Shown: piece by piece, positions 1-7,305 of the stretch
Numbering within the stretch: the first letter of the stretch is position 1
Layout of the letters: the number at the start of each line of letters is the position of its first letter
Origin: an uncultured Erysipelotrichaceae bacterium
GTDB lineage: Bacteria; Bacillota_I; Bacilli_A; Erysipelotrichales; Coprobacillaceae
DNA: 20,443 nucleotides
Direction: 5' to 3'
NCBI GenBank assembly: GCA_900317015.1
Contig: ONFH01000093.1
Span: 1-20,443, forward strand
Program-made: the position numbers and the translations under genes
The notes under the pieces: model-generated
The model's database searches: none
Told to the model about the DNA's origin: nothing
The model's input: the letters and a program-made list of their open reading frames with translations, nothing else

Positions 1-309
1 ACAATTTCTTATTGTCAGGAACATGGCATGATCATGGAAGCCTGGAGTCCATTAGGAAGAGGACGTGTCTTAAATGATGAACGATTAAAACAAATTGCCA
101 AGCGTAACCAAATGAGTGTGGCTCAATTATGTTTAGCATGGAATATCGCTCATAAGATCGTTCCATTAGTCAAATCGACGAAGAAAGAACGTATGTTAGA
201 GAATTTAGAAGCTTTAAATCATACATTATCAGAAGAAGATGTTCATACGATCGATACAATGGGTGAATTTGGATTCTCAGGACAGGATCCTGACACCGTT
301 GATTTCTAA
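1..309 (+). CDS. Aldo/keto reductase, C-terminal part (5' end outside window)
   Basis: The frame is open from base 1, so the start lies upstream and about 102 C-terminal residues are visible. NAD(P)H-dependent aldo/keto reductases interconvert carbonyls and alcohols in the cytoplasm. Visible family signatures are Y-C-Q-E-H-G near the start, A-W-S-P-L-G-R-G (the late beta-strand and loop), the S-V-A-Q-L-C-L-A-W segment and the cofactor-binding V-P-L-V-K-S-T-K segment that normally reads I-P-K-S. The end F-S-G-Q-D-P-D-T-V-D-F is typical of the Firmicute 2,5-diketo-gluconate-reductase-like group. Only the C-terminal third to half of the usual 270-280 residues is present. The substrate cannot be told. 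A terminator follows at once, so this ends its transcription unit. Confidence 0.9.
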   Translation, partial: TISYCQEHGMIMEAWSPLGRGRVLNDERLKQIAKRNQMSVAQLCLAWNIAHKIVPLVKSTKKERMLENLEALNHTLSEEDVHTIDTMGEFGFSGQDPDTVDF

Positions 310-320
310 AAAAGGAGAAG

Positions 321-346
321 GGTCAGTAGAAAGCTACTGACCTTTT
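321..346 (+). terminator. Rho-independent terminator of the aldo/keto reductase gene
   Basis: A perfect 9-bp stem (GGTCAGTAG / CTACTGACC) with a 4-nt loop is followed by TTTT. It begins 11 nt after the stop codon. Confidence 0.85.
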
Positions 347-384
347 AAATAAATACAAAATGAAAGCAATTCATTAAAAACACG

Positions 385-461
385 GCATTGCAGAATAGAC
401 AATTGATACAGTCATTGTTGGGGATGATTCCTGTGTTTTGAGGGTGTCTATTCTGCAATGC
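385..461. repeat. Perfect 16-bp inverted repeat with 45-nt spacer
   Basis: The left arm GCATTGCAGAATAGAC (385-400) and right arm GTCTATTCTGCAATGC (446-461) are exact reverse complements. The spacer is 45 nt and includes short internal complementarity (ACAG / CTGT). No T-tract follows the right arm on the plus strand. It could be the ends of a small palindromic or MITE-like element, or a long hairpin in RNA. Origin unknown. Confidence 0.75.
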
Positions 462-1153
462 ACTATCTTTAATATAAAGTCTCAAAACAGGGCCCCATTT
501 CTGTAACTTAAGAATTTAAATGGAGTAATTATGGAAATGACAATAAAATGAATTCTCCGAAGCTTGTTATTCACAGAAGCTTCACTGTTTGAAGCGATAA
601 AATGAATTCTCTTCATGAGATATCCTTTCTATATTTTAATCTAATTATTATGATTGATGATCAATGATTTCTTCAAATAAAGTTGTGTGTGTGAAAGAGT
701 TTAAAGTGAAGAAATTAGGTCAAATCTACCTTTCTTATGTTCCAATAAGTAGAATTCAAAATGTGACTCAGTTGATCATTTCGTTTATGACCCATGGGAA
801 CCACCTTCTTTCATTAGAGTTTCAAACAATCATTATTTTTATTTATTAACGTGGTTTGATGCTCACAAATCCCTATGTATGCATTAAGATAGGAAAGTTT
901 GAGTGAAATAGATGTGCCGTATCATCTATTTTAGAAAGCAAATACAAGTCGCTGTAAATACTGCATACCATAAGGATCTGCCTGCATCTAGATGTATGAA
1001 TGCCAGAACATGTTATAATGTTCAAGAATCCACTTTTTCCTCTATGCATAAGAAGCCTATGCGGAGCTAAATAATTAGCAGGTCATCGTCTTAACGCACA
1101 AGAGGAATACAAACACTGATTACCGTAAACCACATAGGCCTCTTATAAATCTT

Positions 1154-1315
1154 TTAGTTCATCGTTCGAAAATTGATGCAATTTTGATCTGATACATCGA
1201 TCATGCTGCAATAAGTGAAGTGATTGATTTCAATCATCGACAATCTACGAGAACAATCTATGAATGAAATAAAGTGGTATTTCATTGCATGTACGTCGAT
1301 TTCCACAGTCATCAT
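1154..1315 (-). CDS. Short open frame, 53 codons, doubtful
   Basis: It starts with two ATG codons and encodes a protein with four cysteines and four histidines. An AGGAGG lies about 54 nt upstream (around 1366-1371), too far to serve this start directly. No homology is recognised. It ends just before the patch that resembles the decayed gene at 5383-5776, so it may be a relic of a once larger gene. I include it only because it is the longest minus-strand frame in this gap. Confidence 0.12.
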   Translation of the reverse strand: MMTVEIDVHAMKYHFISFIDCSRRLSMIEINHFTYCSMIDVSDQNCINFRTMN

Positions 1316-1624
1316 AATCTACTTTAGATGATCCTAAAAGATCGTTATCACAATACAACGCTACCACCTCCTTAAGTGTTTTTTGTTTTTATAATAGGGA
1401 AGATCTTACAGTGATGTTTTCACAGGAGTCAAAGAAATGTTATCGAATACAACCTTTGCAAGATCTTTCTTCCTATGACTGCAGTATACTATAGAAATGC
1501 CCAAATCGCAATAAGAAATTATTATTGCAATAAATTACTATTTAAGATAAGAGCTAAAATTATACGTAAAATACGTGAAATAATGAAACTTTCGCAGGTG
1601 ATAAAAAATTATTATTTTGCTTAT

Positions 1625-1653
1625 TTGACAAAAGATCCTAACCGTTCTACACT
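1625..1653 (+). promoter_or_regulatory. Sigma-A-type promoter of the thi operon
   Basis: A consensus -35 TTGACA (1625-1630), a 17-bp spacer and a -10 TACACT (1648-1653). Initiation near 1660 would place the riboswitch aptamer at the very 5' end of the transcript, as expected. Confidence 0.6.
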
Positions 1654-1671
1654 ATAAGTACAACTTAAACA

Positions 1672-1753
1672 AAGGGGAGCTGGCAGACCGGCTGAGAGGA
1701 AACTATGCGTTTCGACCCTAGAACCTGATTTGGATAATGCCAGCGTAGGAATT
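1672..1753 (+). promoter_or_regulatory. TPP riboswitch (THI element)
   Basis: The conserved TPP aptamer blocks are in order: GGGGAGC, the GGCTGAGAGGA core, GACCCT, GAACCTGATTTGGATAATG, and CCAGCGTAGGAA. It precedes thiamine-salvage genes and a terminator hairpin. TPP binding is therefore expected to favour termination and switch the operon off. Confidence 0.97.
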
Positions 1754-1774
1754 GCTCATAACCCTTTTTATATT

Positions 1775-1806
1775 AACGGACAACCTTAACTGGCTGTCCG
1801 TTTTTA
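1775..1806 (+). terminator. Riboswitch-controlled attenuator
   Basis: The stem ACGGACA / TGTCCGT (1776-1782 with 1795-1801) is extended by CC/GG inside and followed by TTTTT. It lies between the TPP aptamer and the thiM ribosome site, the position of the expression platform. It should form when TPP is bound. Confidence 0.85.
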
Positions 1807-1828
1807 GGTCTTAGGAGGTATGAATGAT

Positions 1829-2650
1829 ATGTTTAAGGAATGCTTGGAAAATTTACGAAATCAGACACCGCTTATTCATTGCATGACAAACTATGTCACA
1901 GTTAATGATGTGGCCAATGCGTTATTAGCGATTGGTGGAAGCCCTATTATGTCTGATGATGAAGGAGAAGTCGAAGAAATCACATCTATTTGTAATGGTC
2001 TTGATCTGAATATCGGGACATTGAATCAGAGAACGATTGCTTCGATGCTCAAAGCAGGAAAGAAAGCTTCATCACTTGGCCATCCTGTTTTACTCGATCC
2101 TGTTGGTGCTGGGGCATCAACTTTACGTACCAAAACAGCCGTTTCGATTTTGGAAAATGTAAAGGTCAGCGTCATTCGTGGGAATGTCTCTGAACTGAAA
2201 GCTTTGGCTTTAGGATCAACAACGACACAAGGCGTTGATGCCAGCAGTCTTGATGCTGTAACGGATGATAATCTTGAAAAGATGATCAAGATCTTTAAAG
2301 ACTATGCGAAAAAAACAAAAGCGATCATTGCCGTCACAGGCGCAATTGATGTTGTTACGGATGGCGAGAAATGCTTTGTCATTAGAAATGGTGTGAAAGA
2401 AATGAGTCGGATCACTGGAACAGGATGCATGTTATCAGGAATCATGCCAGCTTTCTTATATGCCAATCTTGATCATCCACTAGAAGCGTGTGCGGCAGCC
2501 GTTTGTGCTATGGGTTTAGCAGGTGAAATTGGCAAGAGTCACTTGAGAGATTATGAAGGCAATGCAAGTTTAAGAACACATATTATTGATGCCTTAATGG
2601 TCATGAGTTCAGAAGAACTTGAGAAAGGTGCAAAGTATGAAATCTATTAA
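1829..2650 (+). CDS. thiM: Hydroxyethylthiazole kinase
   Basis: ThiM phosphorylates the thiazole alcohol of thiamine (4-methyl-5-beta-hydroxyethylthiazole) with ATP in the cytoplasm, the salvage route to the thiazole half. The 273-residue product has the family length and ribokinase-like motifs: T-P-L-I-H-C-M-T-N-Y near the N-terminus, L-N-I-G-T-L, L-L-D-P-V-G-A-G-A, and the late I-T-G-T-G-C-M-L-S-G loop with the conserved Cys (C200). Two in-frame ATGs lie close together. The one at 1820 has only one base between it and AGGAGG (1813-1818), too close; the ATG at 1829 is 10 nt away, so I chose it. It is the first gene of the riboswitch operon and overlaps thiE by 14 nt. Confidence 0.95.
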   Translation: MFKECLENLRNQTPLIHCMTNYVTVNDVANALLAIGGSPIMSDDEGEVEEITSICNGLDLNIGTLNQRTIASMLKAGKKASSLGHPVLLDPVGAGASTLRTKTAVSILENVKVSVIRGNVSELKALALGSTTTQGVDASSLDAVTDDNLEKMIKIFKDYAKKTKAIIAVTGAIDVVTDGEKCFVIRNGVKEMSRITGTGCMLSGIMPAFLYANLDHPLEACAAAVCAMGLAGEIGKSHLRDYEGNASLRTHIIDALMVMSSEELEKGAKYEIY

Positions 2651-3275
2651 AGAAACCCTGAAAGTCTATGCCGTGACAGACCGTCGTTTCTTAAATGGTC
2701 GTCGTCTTGTAGATGATGTCGAAAAAACAATCAAAGGTGGCGCGACCTTTATTCAGTATCGTGAAAAAAGCGGTCAGTTGAATAGAGAAGAAATGATTGC
2801 CGAAGCCAAAGATATTAAAGAGCTTTGTGCAAAATATCATGTACCATTTGTGATCGATGATGATGTAGCCATGGCCAAAGAAGTCGGCGCTGATGGGGTG
2901 CATGTGGGACAAGATGATATGGCTTGTCAGCTTGCTAGAGAAAAATTAGGACAAGAGGCCATTATTGGTGTCTCAGCGCAAACTGTTGAGGAAGCCATTG
3001 AGGCAGAAAAGCAGGGCGCTGACTATCTAGGTGTTGGGGCGGTCTTTTCAACAAATTCAAAAGATGATGCCATTGAAGTTCCAAAAGAAACTTTAAAAGC
3101 CATTTGTGAAGCAGTCTCTATTCCTGTCATCGCCATTGGTGGTGTCACAGCGGATAACACGAAGGAATTAAAAGGCACTGGCATTGTTGGAGTGGCAGTG
3201 ATTTCTGCCATCTTTGGTGCTGATGACATCGTTTTTGCAACACAAAAATTAAGCGAAGCAGTCAAAGAATTATAG
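2637..3275 (+). CDS. thiE: Thiamine-phosphate synthase
   Basis: ThiE couples HMP-pyrophosphate with thiazole phosphate to give thiamine phosphate, the joining step after ThiM and ThiD. The 212-residue TIM-barrel protein shows V-Y-A-V-T-D near residue 10, the Q-Y-R-E-K phosphate and pyrimidine-binding strand (40-44), D-G-V-H-V-G-Q-D-D (87-94), the G-A-V-F-S-T-N-S-K-D-D loop (134-144) and A-I-G-G-V (167-171). The frame can be extended to a TTG at 2619, but the ATG at 2637 has AAAGGTG 6 nt upstream and gives a normal N-terminus. It overlaps the end of thiM, consistent with translational coupling, and is followed closely by thiD. Confidence 0.95.
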   Translation: MKSIKETLKVYAVTDRRFLNGRRLVDDVEKTIKGGATFIQYREKSGQLNREEMIAEAKDIKELCAKYHVPFVIDDDVAMAKEVGADGVHVGQDDMACQLAREKLGQEAIIGVSAQTVEEAIEAEKQGADYLGVGAVFSTNSKDDAIEVPKETLKAICEAVSIPVIAIGGVTADNTKELKGTGIVGVAVISAIFGADDIVFATQKLSEAVKEL

Positions 3276-3292
3276 AAAAGAGGAATCATCAA

Positions 3293-4102
3293 ATGCATAC
3301 ATGTTTAACAATTGCCGGCAGTGATTCAAGCGGTGGTGCCGGAATTCAAGCAGACTTAAAGACGATGACGCTTAATGGTGTCTTTGCGATGTCTGCCATC
3401 GCCGCTTTAACAGCGCAAAATACAACAGGAGTCAGAAGTGTTATGAATGTGACACCACAGTTCTTAAAAGATCAGATCGATATGGTCTTTGAGGACATAC
3501 CTCCTGAAGCAGTGAAGATTGGGATGGTCAGTGAATCAGAATTGATTCATGTCATTCATGAACGTTTAACATTCTATCATGCGAAACATATCGTCTTAGA
3601 TCCTGTTATGGTCGCTACAAGTGGGGCTAAGCTGATCAGTGATGATGCTATTGAAACATTGATCAAAGAACTTTTACCTTTAGCAGAAGTGATTACGCCT
3701 AATATTCCAGAAACAGAAGTTTTATCTGGCATGAAAGTCGAAACAGCGGATGATATGGTCAAAGCGGCAAAGAAGATCTATGAAGAAAGTCGTTGTGCGG
3801 TCTTAGTCAAAGGTGGTCACCAGCATAATGATGCCAATGACGTCTTGTTTGATGGACAGACTTGTCATTGGTTCTATGGAAAACGTATTGATAATCCTAA
3901 TACCCATGGGACTGGCTGTACGCTTTCAAGTGCGATTGCCTCTAATTTAGCAAAAGGTTTTGATTTAGAGACATCTGTCAAACGTGCGAAAGATTATATC
4001 AGCGGGGCTTTAAATGCCATGCTTGATCTTGGACAAGGTTCCGGTCCGATGAATCATGCCTTTGATTTAAAAGGCGAATATGTCAAGGAGGCTAAGTCAT
4101 GA
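3293..4102 (+). CDS. thiD: Hydroxymethylpyrimidine / HMP-phosphate kinase
   Basis: ThiD phosphorylates hydroxymethylpyrimidine twice to HMP-pyrophosphate, the substrate of ThiE. The 269-residue protein starts with T-I-A-G-S-D-S-S-G-G-A-G-I-Q-A-D (residues 6-21), which binds HMP. It has L-D-P-V-M-V-A-T-S-G (102-111) and the ribokinase-type anion-hole motif H-G-T-G-C-T-L-S-S-A (205-214) with Cys209. AGAGGAA lies ahead of the ATG. The stop codon shares bases with the start of the permease gene (ATGA), and the permease probably supplies its substrate. No thiC lies nearby, so the pyrimidine is likely taken up rather than made, at least by this operon. Confidence 0.95.
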   Translation: MHTCLTIAGSDSSGGAGIQADLKTMTLNGVFAMSAIAALTAQNTTGVRSVMNVTPQFLKDQIDMVFEDIPPEAVKIGMVSESELIHVIHERLTFYHAKHIVLDPVMVATSGAKLISDDAIETLIKELLPLAEVITPNIPETEVLSGMKVETADDMVKAAKKIYEESRCAVLVKGGHQHNDANDVLFDGQTCHWFYGKRIDNPNTHGTGCTLSSAIASNLAKGFDLETSVKRAKDYISGALNAMLDLGQGSGPMNHAFDLKGEYVKEAKS

Positions 4103-5274
4103 AAAAGACATCACTCTTTGAAAATGGGATGATCTGGTTTGGTGCTGGTGTTTCCATTGCCGAGATCTTGACGGGTACTTATCTGGCCTCACTTGGTTTT
4201 AAGGAAGCATTACTAGCCATTATCATCGGTCATATCATCGGTGGCTTCTTAATGTTTTTAGCCGGCGTGATCGGTGGTGTGAACAACAAGAGTTCCATGG
4301 AATCAGTCAAGATGGCCTTTGGTCATAAGGGAGGTCTTCTCTTTGCCATTTTGAATGTTGTTCAGTTATCCGGCTGGACTGCCATCATGATCTATGATGG
4401 TGCCCTTTCTGCAACTTCTATTTTTAAGACCGGCTTCCCTTTATGGTGTGTCATTATTGGTGGTCTGATCGTTATCTGGATCTTAATTGGCATCACGGAT
4501 TTAGGAAAACTCAATGTTGTCATCATGGCAGCCCTCTTTATCTTATCAATTGTTTTATGTGGTGTCCTGATGAGATCAAATGCCCCTTTGAAGAGCGTTG
4601 GAGATCCTTTGTCATTTGGGGCTGCTCTGGAGCTTTCTGTTTCTATGCCATTATCATGGCTGCCTTGTATTGCCGATTATACCAGAGAAGCCAAAGAGCC
4701 AGTCAAAGCGAGTGGTCTAAGTGCTTTGATCTATTGTATCGTTTCTGCCTGGATGTTCTTAATTGGTATGTTTGGAGCAATGAAGATGGGAACGGGTGAT
4801 ATTGCCACGATCATGTTAAAAGCTGGGTTAGGCATCTTAGCTTTACTCATAATCATTTTCTCAACAGTCACAACGACATTCCTCGATTCTTTATCAGCGG
4901 GCATTTCTTTTGAATCCATCGTGCCACAATTTCGTGGAAAGTGGGCAGCAGTGATCGTAACCGTTATTGGAACGATTTGTGCGATCCTTTTCCCAATGGA
5001 TAATATTACAAATTTCTTATACGCGATTGGTTCTGTCTTTGCGCCAATGATCGCCGTCATGATCGCCGATTACTTTATCTTGCATAAGAAAGATTCAGAT
5101 GCTTTTAATTATAAGAACCTGATTGCCTGGCTGATTGGTTTTATCTTATATCGATTCTTAATGCATACGGATGTGATCGTTGGATATACTGTTCCAGATA
5201 TGATCTTAACGATCATCATCACGCTTGTTTTATCAAAGATACCTGCTTTTTCATCAAAAGTTAAAGAAGCATAA
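4099..5274 (+). CDS. cytX: Probable hydroxymethylpyrimidine permease, CytX type (NCS1 family)
   Basis: A 391-residue, very hydrophobic protein with about 12 predicted membrane segments. It matches the purine/cytosine permease (NCS1) family, in particular the thiamine-regulated CytX group, which is assigned HMP uptake mainly from its genomic context. The N-terminal segment G-M-I-W-F-G-A-G-V-S-I-A-E is characteristic, followed by T-Y-L-A-S-L-G-F and a mid-protein W-L-P-C-I-A-D-Y-T-R segment. The start overlaps the thiD stop (ATGA), and GGAGG just upstream lies inside thiD. Its place last in a TPP-riboswitch operon next to thiD supports import of the pyrimidine half. The substrate is inferred from context; a related nucleobase is possible. 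Confidence 0.85.
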   Translation: MKKTSLFENGMIWFGAGVSIAEILTGTYLASLGFKEALLAIIIGHIIGGFLMFLAGVIGGVNNKSSMESVKMAFGHKGGLLFAILNVVQLSGWTAIMIYDGALSATSIFKTGFPLWCVIIGGLIVIWILIGITDLGKLNVVIMAALFILSIVLCGVLMRSNAPLKSVGDPLSFGAALELSVSMPLSWLPCIADYTREAKEPVKASGLSALIYCIVSAWMFLIGMFGAMKMGTGDIATIMLKAGLGILALLIIIFSTVTTTFLDSLSAGISFESIVPQFRGKWAAVIVTVIGTICAILFPMDNITNFLYAIGSVFAPMIAVMIADYFILHKKDSDAFNYKNLIAWLIGFILYRFLMHTDVIVGYTVPDMILTIIITLVLSKIPAFSSKVKEA

Positions 5275-5278
5275 AGAG

Positions 5279-5308
5279 AAGGTCATCAGTTTTTTCTGAT
5301 GACCTTTT
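5279..5308 (+). terminator. Terminator of the thi operon
   Basis: The stem AAGGTCATCAG / CTGATGACCTT (5279-5289 with 5296-5306) has a T-rich 6-nt loop and a TTTT run overlapping the 3' arm. It starts 5 nt after the cytX stop codon. Confidence 0.85.
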
Positions 5309-5382
5309 GTCTTGCAAAGTAAGTAAAGAGTTTAAACGATCATTGCACTATAGGAAGTTTTGCATAATAGATAACAATACTT

Positions 5383-5776
5383 TTAATGACCTGATTCATT
5401 CATGTCATGAATGCGAAAATATATTGTTTTGTATTTAGAATAAATATTATTCACCTGTCTATCAGTACCATAAACCACATAGACACTACAGGATAAGGAA
5501 AGTCTTGAACAGTTGCTCTTGAATAATCAATATTTTTAGGATGGGACGGTTCTTTCATTTTTATAAGACATACGATGAACTTTTCTTTTAAACAGCTTCT
5601 TTTTCGCATCTGCAATCACACACTTCTTAGTCTTTGTATCAAGGGAGACATACACTTTAGTAATTATATTGATAGGTACCTGTCTGAAATGTTAAAGTTT
5701 GACTATTGATCCGATCAATGATAGGGGTCAGTAGTACAGCGCCACAAATAACACCTATGATTATTTCTTTCTTCAT
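5383..5776 (-). pseudogene. Frameshifted relic of a small exported or membrane protein
   Basis: On the minus strand an ATG at 5776 is preceded by AAGGTGAAAGG and opens an N-terminus with two lysines and a hydrophobic stretch (I-I-I-G-V-I-C-G-A-V-L-L), like a signal peptide or anchor. After about 38 codons this frame stops, while the next frame continues through K-V-Y-V-S-L-D-T-K-T-K-K-C-V-I-A-D-A-K-K-K, then passes two stop codons (TAA, TGA) and continues with S-V-Y-V-V-Y-G-T-D-R-Q-V-N-N-I-Y-S to a stop at 5385-5383. One frameshift plus two nonsense codons over about 130 codons fits a decayed gene. I do not recognise the family. A 17-nt patch of its 3' part recurs at 1121-1137. Confidence 0.5.
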
Positions 5777-5842
5777 AATCCTTTCACCTTCTAAAAATTC
5801 TTTCTGATCCTATTAGAGACGAGATTATTTTTGCAATCAAAA

Positions 5843-5870
5843 GTAAAAAAAGAAAATCCTGAGGATTTCC
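5843..5870 (-). terminator. Terminator of the NSS transporter gene (minus strand)
   Basis: Read on the minus strand, AAATCC / GGATTT (5863-5868 with 5854-5859) closes a 3-nt loop and is followed by TCTTTTTTT. It lies just past the stop codon at 5872. The stem is short, but the T-run is good. Confidence 0.65.
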
Positions 5871-5871
5871 T

Positions 5872-7227
5872 TTAAATAAGACCTAATATTATAATAAACA
5901 AAATGATCAGTGGCAAGATCCAAGTCATATAGAAACGCATGCCTTGACGGATTTTCAATCCTTTTCCGGTGTTTGCTTCAGCAACGAAGTGATCCCAGCC
6001 CCAGCCATTCTTTCTCGTACAGAAGAGAACGTAGATCAATGAACCACCAGGTAGTAAAAGATTTGAGACGATAAAGTCTTCTAGATCCATGAAGGAAGTA
6101 GTACCACCTAATGGATGAATACCAGATAAGACATTAAATCCTAAAGCACAAGGTAATGATAAGACAAAGACGAGACCACAGTTGACCAAAGCGGCTTTTT
6201 GTCTTGAACAATGAAGCAGATCCATCGTACAAGCCATAATATTTTCAAAGACTGCTAAGACGGTTGAGAAAGCCGCAAATGTCATGAAGACAAAGAATAA
6301 GCTGCCCCATAATCTTCCTAAAGGCATATGGTTGAAAATATTAGGTAATGTGATAAAGATCAATGATGGTCCACTATCAGGACTGACACCATAAGCGAAA
6401 CATGCTGGAAAGATGATCATCCCTGAAACGATGGCGACAAATGTATCTAATAAAGCAACGTTTACAGATTCACCAAGTAAAGCATGATCCTTTTCAATAT
6501 AAGAACCAAAGATGGCCATAGCACCGATCCCTAGACTTAATGTAAAGAACGACTGGTTCATTGCGGATACGATGACCTGAAATATGCCGACCTTTTTGAT
6601 CTCTGCGATATTTGGCATCAAATAGAATGACAATCCTTTAGAAGCTCCTGGTAAGAAGATCGAATTGACTGCTAAGACGACCATTATGATCAACAGCGCC
6701 AACATCATGACCTTCGTGATCTTCTCTAAGCCATTCTGTAATCCTCGAGCATTGATCAAGAAACCAACCACGACGACGATGGCCATTGCAATTACAAGTT
6801 TGAATGGATCACTTAACATAGTAGTAAAGACATTTGAAACTTCCTTAGCACTTTTACCTTCAAATGTACCAGTGGCACTCATGACAAAGTACTGCAACAT
6901 CCATCCCGCTACGGTCGTATAGAACATCATTAACAAATAGTTACCAATCATGGCAATTGGACCATGCAGATGCCAATGTGAACCTTTTGGTTCTAGCTTC
7001 TCGTAAAGCTTGACTGGGGAACGACGACTCGCACGTCCCATTGAGAATTCCATCGTCATGACAGGAATTCCTAAAATAACTAAGAAAAACAAATAAATTA
7101 AAACGAATGCACCGCCGCCATTTTGACCGACCAACCATGGGAACTTCCAGACGTTTCCAATGCCGATCGCACATCCTGCCGAAAGCAGGATGAACCCAAG
7201 ACGACTTCCTAATTTTTCTCTTTTCAT
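5872..7227 (-). CDS. Sodium-dependent transporter, NSS/SNF family
   Basis: A LeuT-fold neurotransmitter:sodium symporter homolog, 451 residues, with 11-12 membrane segments. Such bacterial proteins (LeuT, MhsT, Tyt1, TnaT) import amino acids with Na+. The hallmark is in TM1: G-S-R-L-G-F near residue 7, A-I-G-I-G-N-V-W-K-F-P-W-L, then N-G-G-G-A-F. Further family segments are G-I-P-V-M-T-M-E-F-S-M-G-R after TM2, and S-F-F-T-L-S-L-G-I-G-A-M in TM6. An ATG 27 nt upstream (7254) has no ribosome site, while that at 7227 is preceded by GGGAG at suitable spacing, so I start here. It has its own terminator and is preceded by the terminator of the upstream gene, so it is probably monocistronic. The substrate is not deducible. 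Confidence 0.92.
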   Translation of the reverse strand: MKREKLGSRLGFILLSAGCAIGIGNVWKFPWLVGQNGGGAFVLIYLFFLVILGIPVMTMEFSMGRASRRSPVKLYEKLEPKGSHWHLHGPIAMIGNYLLMMFYTTVAGWMLQYFVMSATGTFEGKSAKEVSNVFTTMLSDPFKLVIAMAIVVVVGFLINARGLQNGLEKITKVMMLALLIIMVVLAVNSIFLPGASKGLSFYLMPNIAEIKKVGIFQVIVSAMNQSFFTLSLGIGAMAIFGSYIEKDHALLGESVNVALLDTFVAIVSGMIIFPACFAYGVSPDSGPSLIFITLPNIFNHMPLGRLWGSLFFVFMTFAAFSTVLAVFENIMACTMDLLHCSRQKAALVNCGLVFVLSLPCALGFNVLSGIHPLGGTTSFMDLEDFIVSNLLLPGGSLIYVLFCTRKNGWGWDHFVAEANTGKGLKIRQGMRFYMTWILPLIILFIIILGLI

Positions 7228-7275
7228 ACAAATTTCTCCCTTATGGTTTTCCATTATACTAAATTTTATTTATAA

Positions 7276-7305
7276 ATAAAAGAGAAAGAGATGTTGTCTC
7301 TTTCT
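7276..7305 (-). terminator. Terminator between the Cna-B protein gene and the transporter gene (minus strand)
   Basis: A perfect 9-bp stem AGAAAGAGA / TCTCTTTCT (7297-7305 with 7283-7291), 5-nt loop, followed on the minus strand by CTTTTATTT. The 5' arm overlaps the stop codon of the upstream gene. Confidence 0.75.

Larger units (their letters stand above)
347..1620. other. Gene-poor, probably decayed intergenic region
   Basis: About 1.3 kb with no recognisable intact gene. It holds a perfect 16-bp inverted repeat (385-461), a direct repeat ATAAAATGAATTCTC (about 542-556 and 598-612), and short open frames without recognisable domains: 482-616 minus (44 codons, weak AAAGGA upstream), 1154-1315 minus (53 codons), 664-849 plus and 1475-1657 plus. 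A 17-nt patch at 1121-1137 matches 16 of 17 positions of the decayed minus-strand gene at 5466-5482. The pattern suggests remains of small genes or an insertion rather than functional coding sequence. Confidence 0.5.

Noticed and set aside
446..480. Right arm of the 16-bp inverted repeat as a transcription terminator
   Set aside because: The loop is 45 nt and no T-run follows on the plus strand; a proper terminator already exists at 321-346.
664..849. 61-codon open frame on the plus strand
   Set aside because: No ribosome site, no recognisable domain, and it lies in a region of apparent decay.
1475..1657. 60-codon open frame before the riboswitch
   Set aside because: It runs over the thi promoter (TTGACA at 1625), has no ribosome site, and its AT-rich composition explains its Lys/Ile/Tyr content.
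2619..2636. TTG start extending thiE upstream
   Set aside because: The ATG at 2637 has a good ribosome site and gives the normal family N-terminus.
7228..7254. Upstream ATG of the NSS transporter
   Set aside because: There is no Shine-Dalgarno sequence ahead of it, while GGGAG lies at normal distance from the ATG at 7227.
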